From Paracoccaceae bacterium (GTDB taxonomy: Bacteria > Pseudomonadota > Alphaproteobacteria > Rhodobacterales > Rhodobacteraceae), in contig JALSRF010000040.1 in the NCBI GenBank assembly GCA_026984895.1, forward strand, positions 1 through 5,277: a stretch of 5,277 nt of DNA, written 5' to 3'. The number at the start of each line of letters is the position of its first letter. Positions within the stretch are counted from its first letter, which is position 1. The position numbers and the translations under genes are program-made. This document shows, piece by piece, positions 4,585 to 5,277 of the stretch. The notes beneath the pieces were generated by a model. That model was given only the letters and a program-made list of their open reading frames with translations. It was not told the DNA's origin and ran no database searches.

Positions 4585-5277
4585 CTACCAGTTCTCCTTG
4601 AACCATTTCACCGCGCGGCGCAGCGAACGCGCCGGATACCCCTCAAGGGGAATCTCGAAGTCCCACCACTCATCCTGCGGATGTGCCGCAAACAGGCACA
4701 AACCCACCGCCGAGGCGAATCCCGCCCCGGTTGCCGCCTGGGGCAGGCCCTGCACCCGCAGCGGACGGCCGATGCGCACCTGCTGGCCCAGAATCCGGGG
4801 GGCCAGCCGGTCAAGCCCGGGCGTCTGGCTGGCGCCGCCGGTCAGCACGATCTGCTGGCTGGGCAGGTGTTCGAACCCGGCGGCATCCAGGCGCGCGCGC
4901 ACCTCTTCCAGGATCTCTTCGACGCGCGGGCGCATGATGCCGATCAGTTCCGAACGGCTGATGGTGCGCCGGTCCCGGTCCCAGTCGCCGGTATCGCCGC
5001 CGATTTCGATCATCTCGCGATCGTCCATGCCGGTGGCCACGACGCCGCCATGCAGCGTCTTGATCCTCTCGGCGGTGGCCATCGACACCTGAAGCCCCTT
5101 GGAAATGTCCAGGGTCACATGATCGCCGCCCATGCGCACGCTGTCGGCATAGATCATGTGCTTCTTGATGAAGATCGACAGCCCGGTGGTGCCTCCGCCC
5201 ATGTCGATGCAGGCCGCCCCCAGTTCCTGTTCGTCCTCGACCAGCGCCGAAATGCCCGAGACATAGGCCGACGATGC
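4585..5277 (-). CDS. ftsA: Cell division protein FtsA, C-terminal part (5' end outside window)
   Basis: FtsA is the actin-like ATPase that anchors FtsZ filaments to the inner membrane and helps activate septal peptidoglycan synthesis. The window holds 230 codons plus stop, open to base 5277, so about the C-terminal half of a protein usually 410-450 residues long. The fragment begins ASSAYVSGISALVEDEQELG and runs into the phosphate-2 loop IDMGGGTTGLSIF (fragment residues 24-36). The adenosine-binding motif IVLTGGASQTPGL is encoded at about 4814-4852. The last residues, SLRRAVKWFKENW (4588-4626), form a basic/aromatic amphipathic segment, matching the membrane-targeting helix that ends FtsA proteins. 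The order ftsA then ftsZ on the same strand is standard for the dcw cluster. No intrinsic terminator with a T-tract follows the stop, so read-through into ftsZ is likely in addition to any ftsZ promoter. Identification is firm; the N-terminal half, including the 1C domain, cannot be assessed. Confidence 0.97.
   Translation of the reverse strand, partial: ASSAYVSGISALVEDEQELGAACIDMGGGTTGLSIFIKKHMIYADSVRMGGDHVTLDISKGLQVSMATAERIKTLHGGVVATGMDDREMIEIGGDTGDWDRDRRTISRSELIGIMRPRVEEILEEVRARLDAAGFEHLPSQQIVLTGGASQTPGLDRLAPRILGQQVRIGRPLRVQGLPQAATGAGFASAVGLCLFAAHPQDEWWDFEIPLEGYPARSLRRAVKWFKENW

Noticed and set aside
1..5277. CRISPR array, tRNA or rRNA gene, insertion sequence, prophage or toxin-antitoxin genes.
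   Set aside because: No interspersed repeat array, cloverleaf, transposase or foreign-looking reading frame is visible. Apart from two edge-truncated genes, all coding sequence belongs to conserved housekeeping families.

Overview
The window looks like chromosomal DNA from a GC-rich alphaproteobacterium, most likely Rhodobacterales/Paracoccaceae. The basis is the gene order ftsA-ftsZ-lpxC-bamD-recN, an FtsZ that begins MTLNLMMP and ends in IPAFLRRQAN after a long linker, and a 281-residue BamD. The lineage is judged from remembered family sequences; no search was run.

All five genes lie on the minus strand, so they read from high to low coordinates. They are the 3' part of ftsA (5277-4585, 5' end outside the window), complete ftsZ (4409-2847), complete lpxC (2510-1590, GTG start), complete bamD (1463-618), and the first 201 codons of recN (603-1, 3' end outside). 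This is the distal end of the division and cell-wall (dcw) cluster running into outer-membrane genes and a DNA-repair gene. FtsA tethers FtsZ filaments to the membrane, FtsZ forms the Z-ring, LpxC commits carbon to lipid A, BamD is the lipoprotein partner in outer-membrane protein assembly, and RecN acts in double-strand-break repair.

The intergenic regions carry most of the regulatory interest. The 175-bp ftsA-ftsZ gap holds a candidate ftsZ promoter whose 17-bp spacer contains two GANTC (CcrM-type methylation) sites 9 bp apart, below an A/T-tract block with an 11-bp repeat period. The 336-bp ftsZ-lpxC gap has a strong intrinsic terminator for ftsZ, a weaker hairpin nearer its stop codon, a candidate lpxC promoter, and a perfect 13-bp tandem duplication just upstream of the lpxC GTG. 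The 126-bp lpxC-bamD gap begins with a perfect hairpin whose loop is the lpxC stop codon. bamD and recN are only 14 bp apart and are probably co-transcribed.

I see no mobile element, CRISPR array, RNA gene or foreign cargo, and no evidence of a new multi-gene system. This is a conserved housekeeping locus. The points worth a second look are the ftsZ promoter layout, the lpxC leader repeat, LpxC acyl-passage substitutions, and the FtsZ linker.
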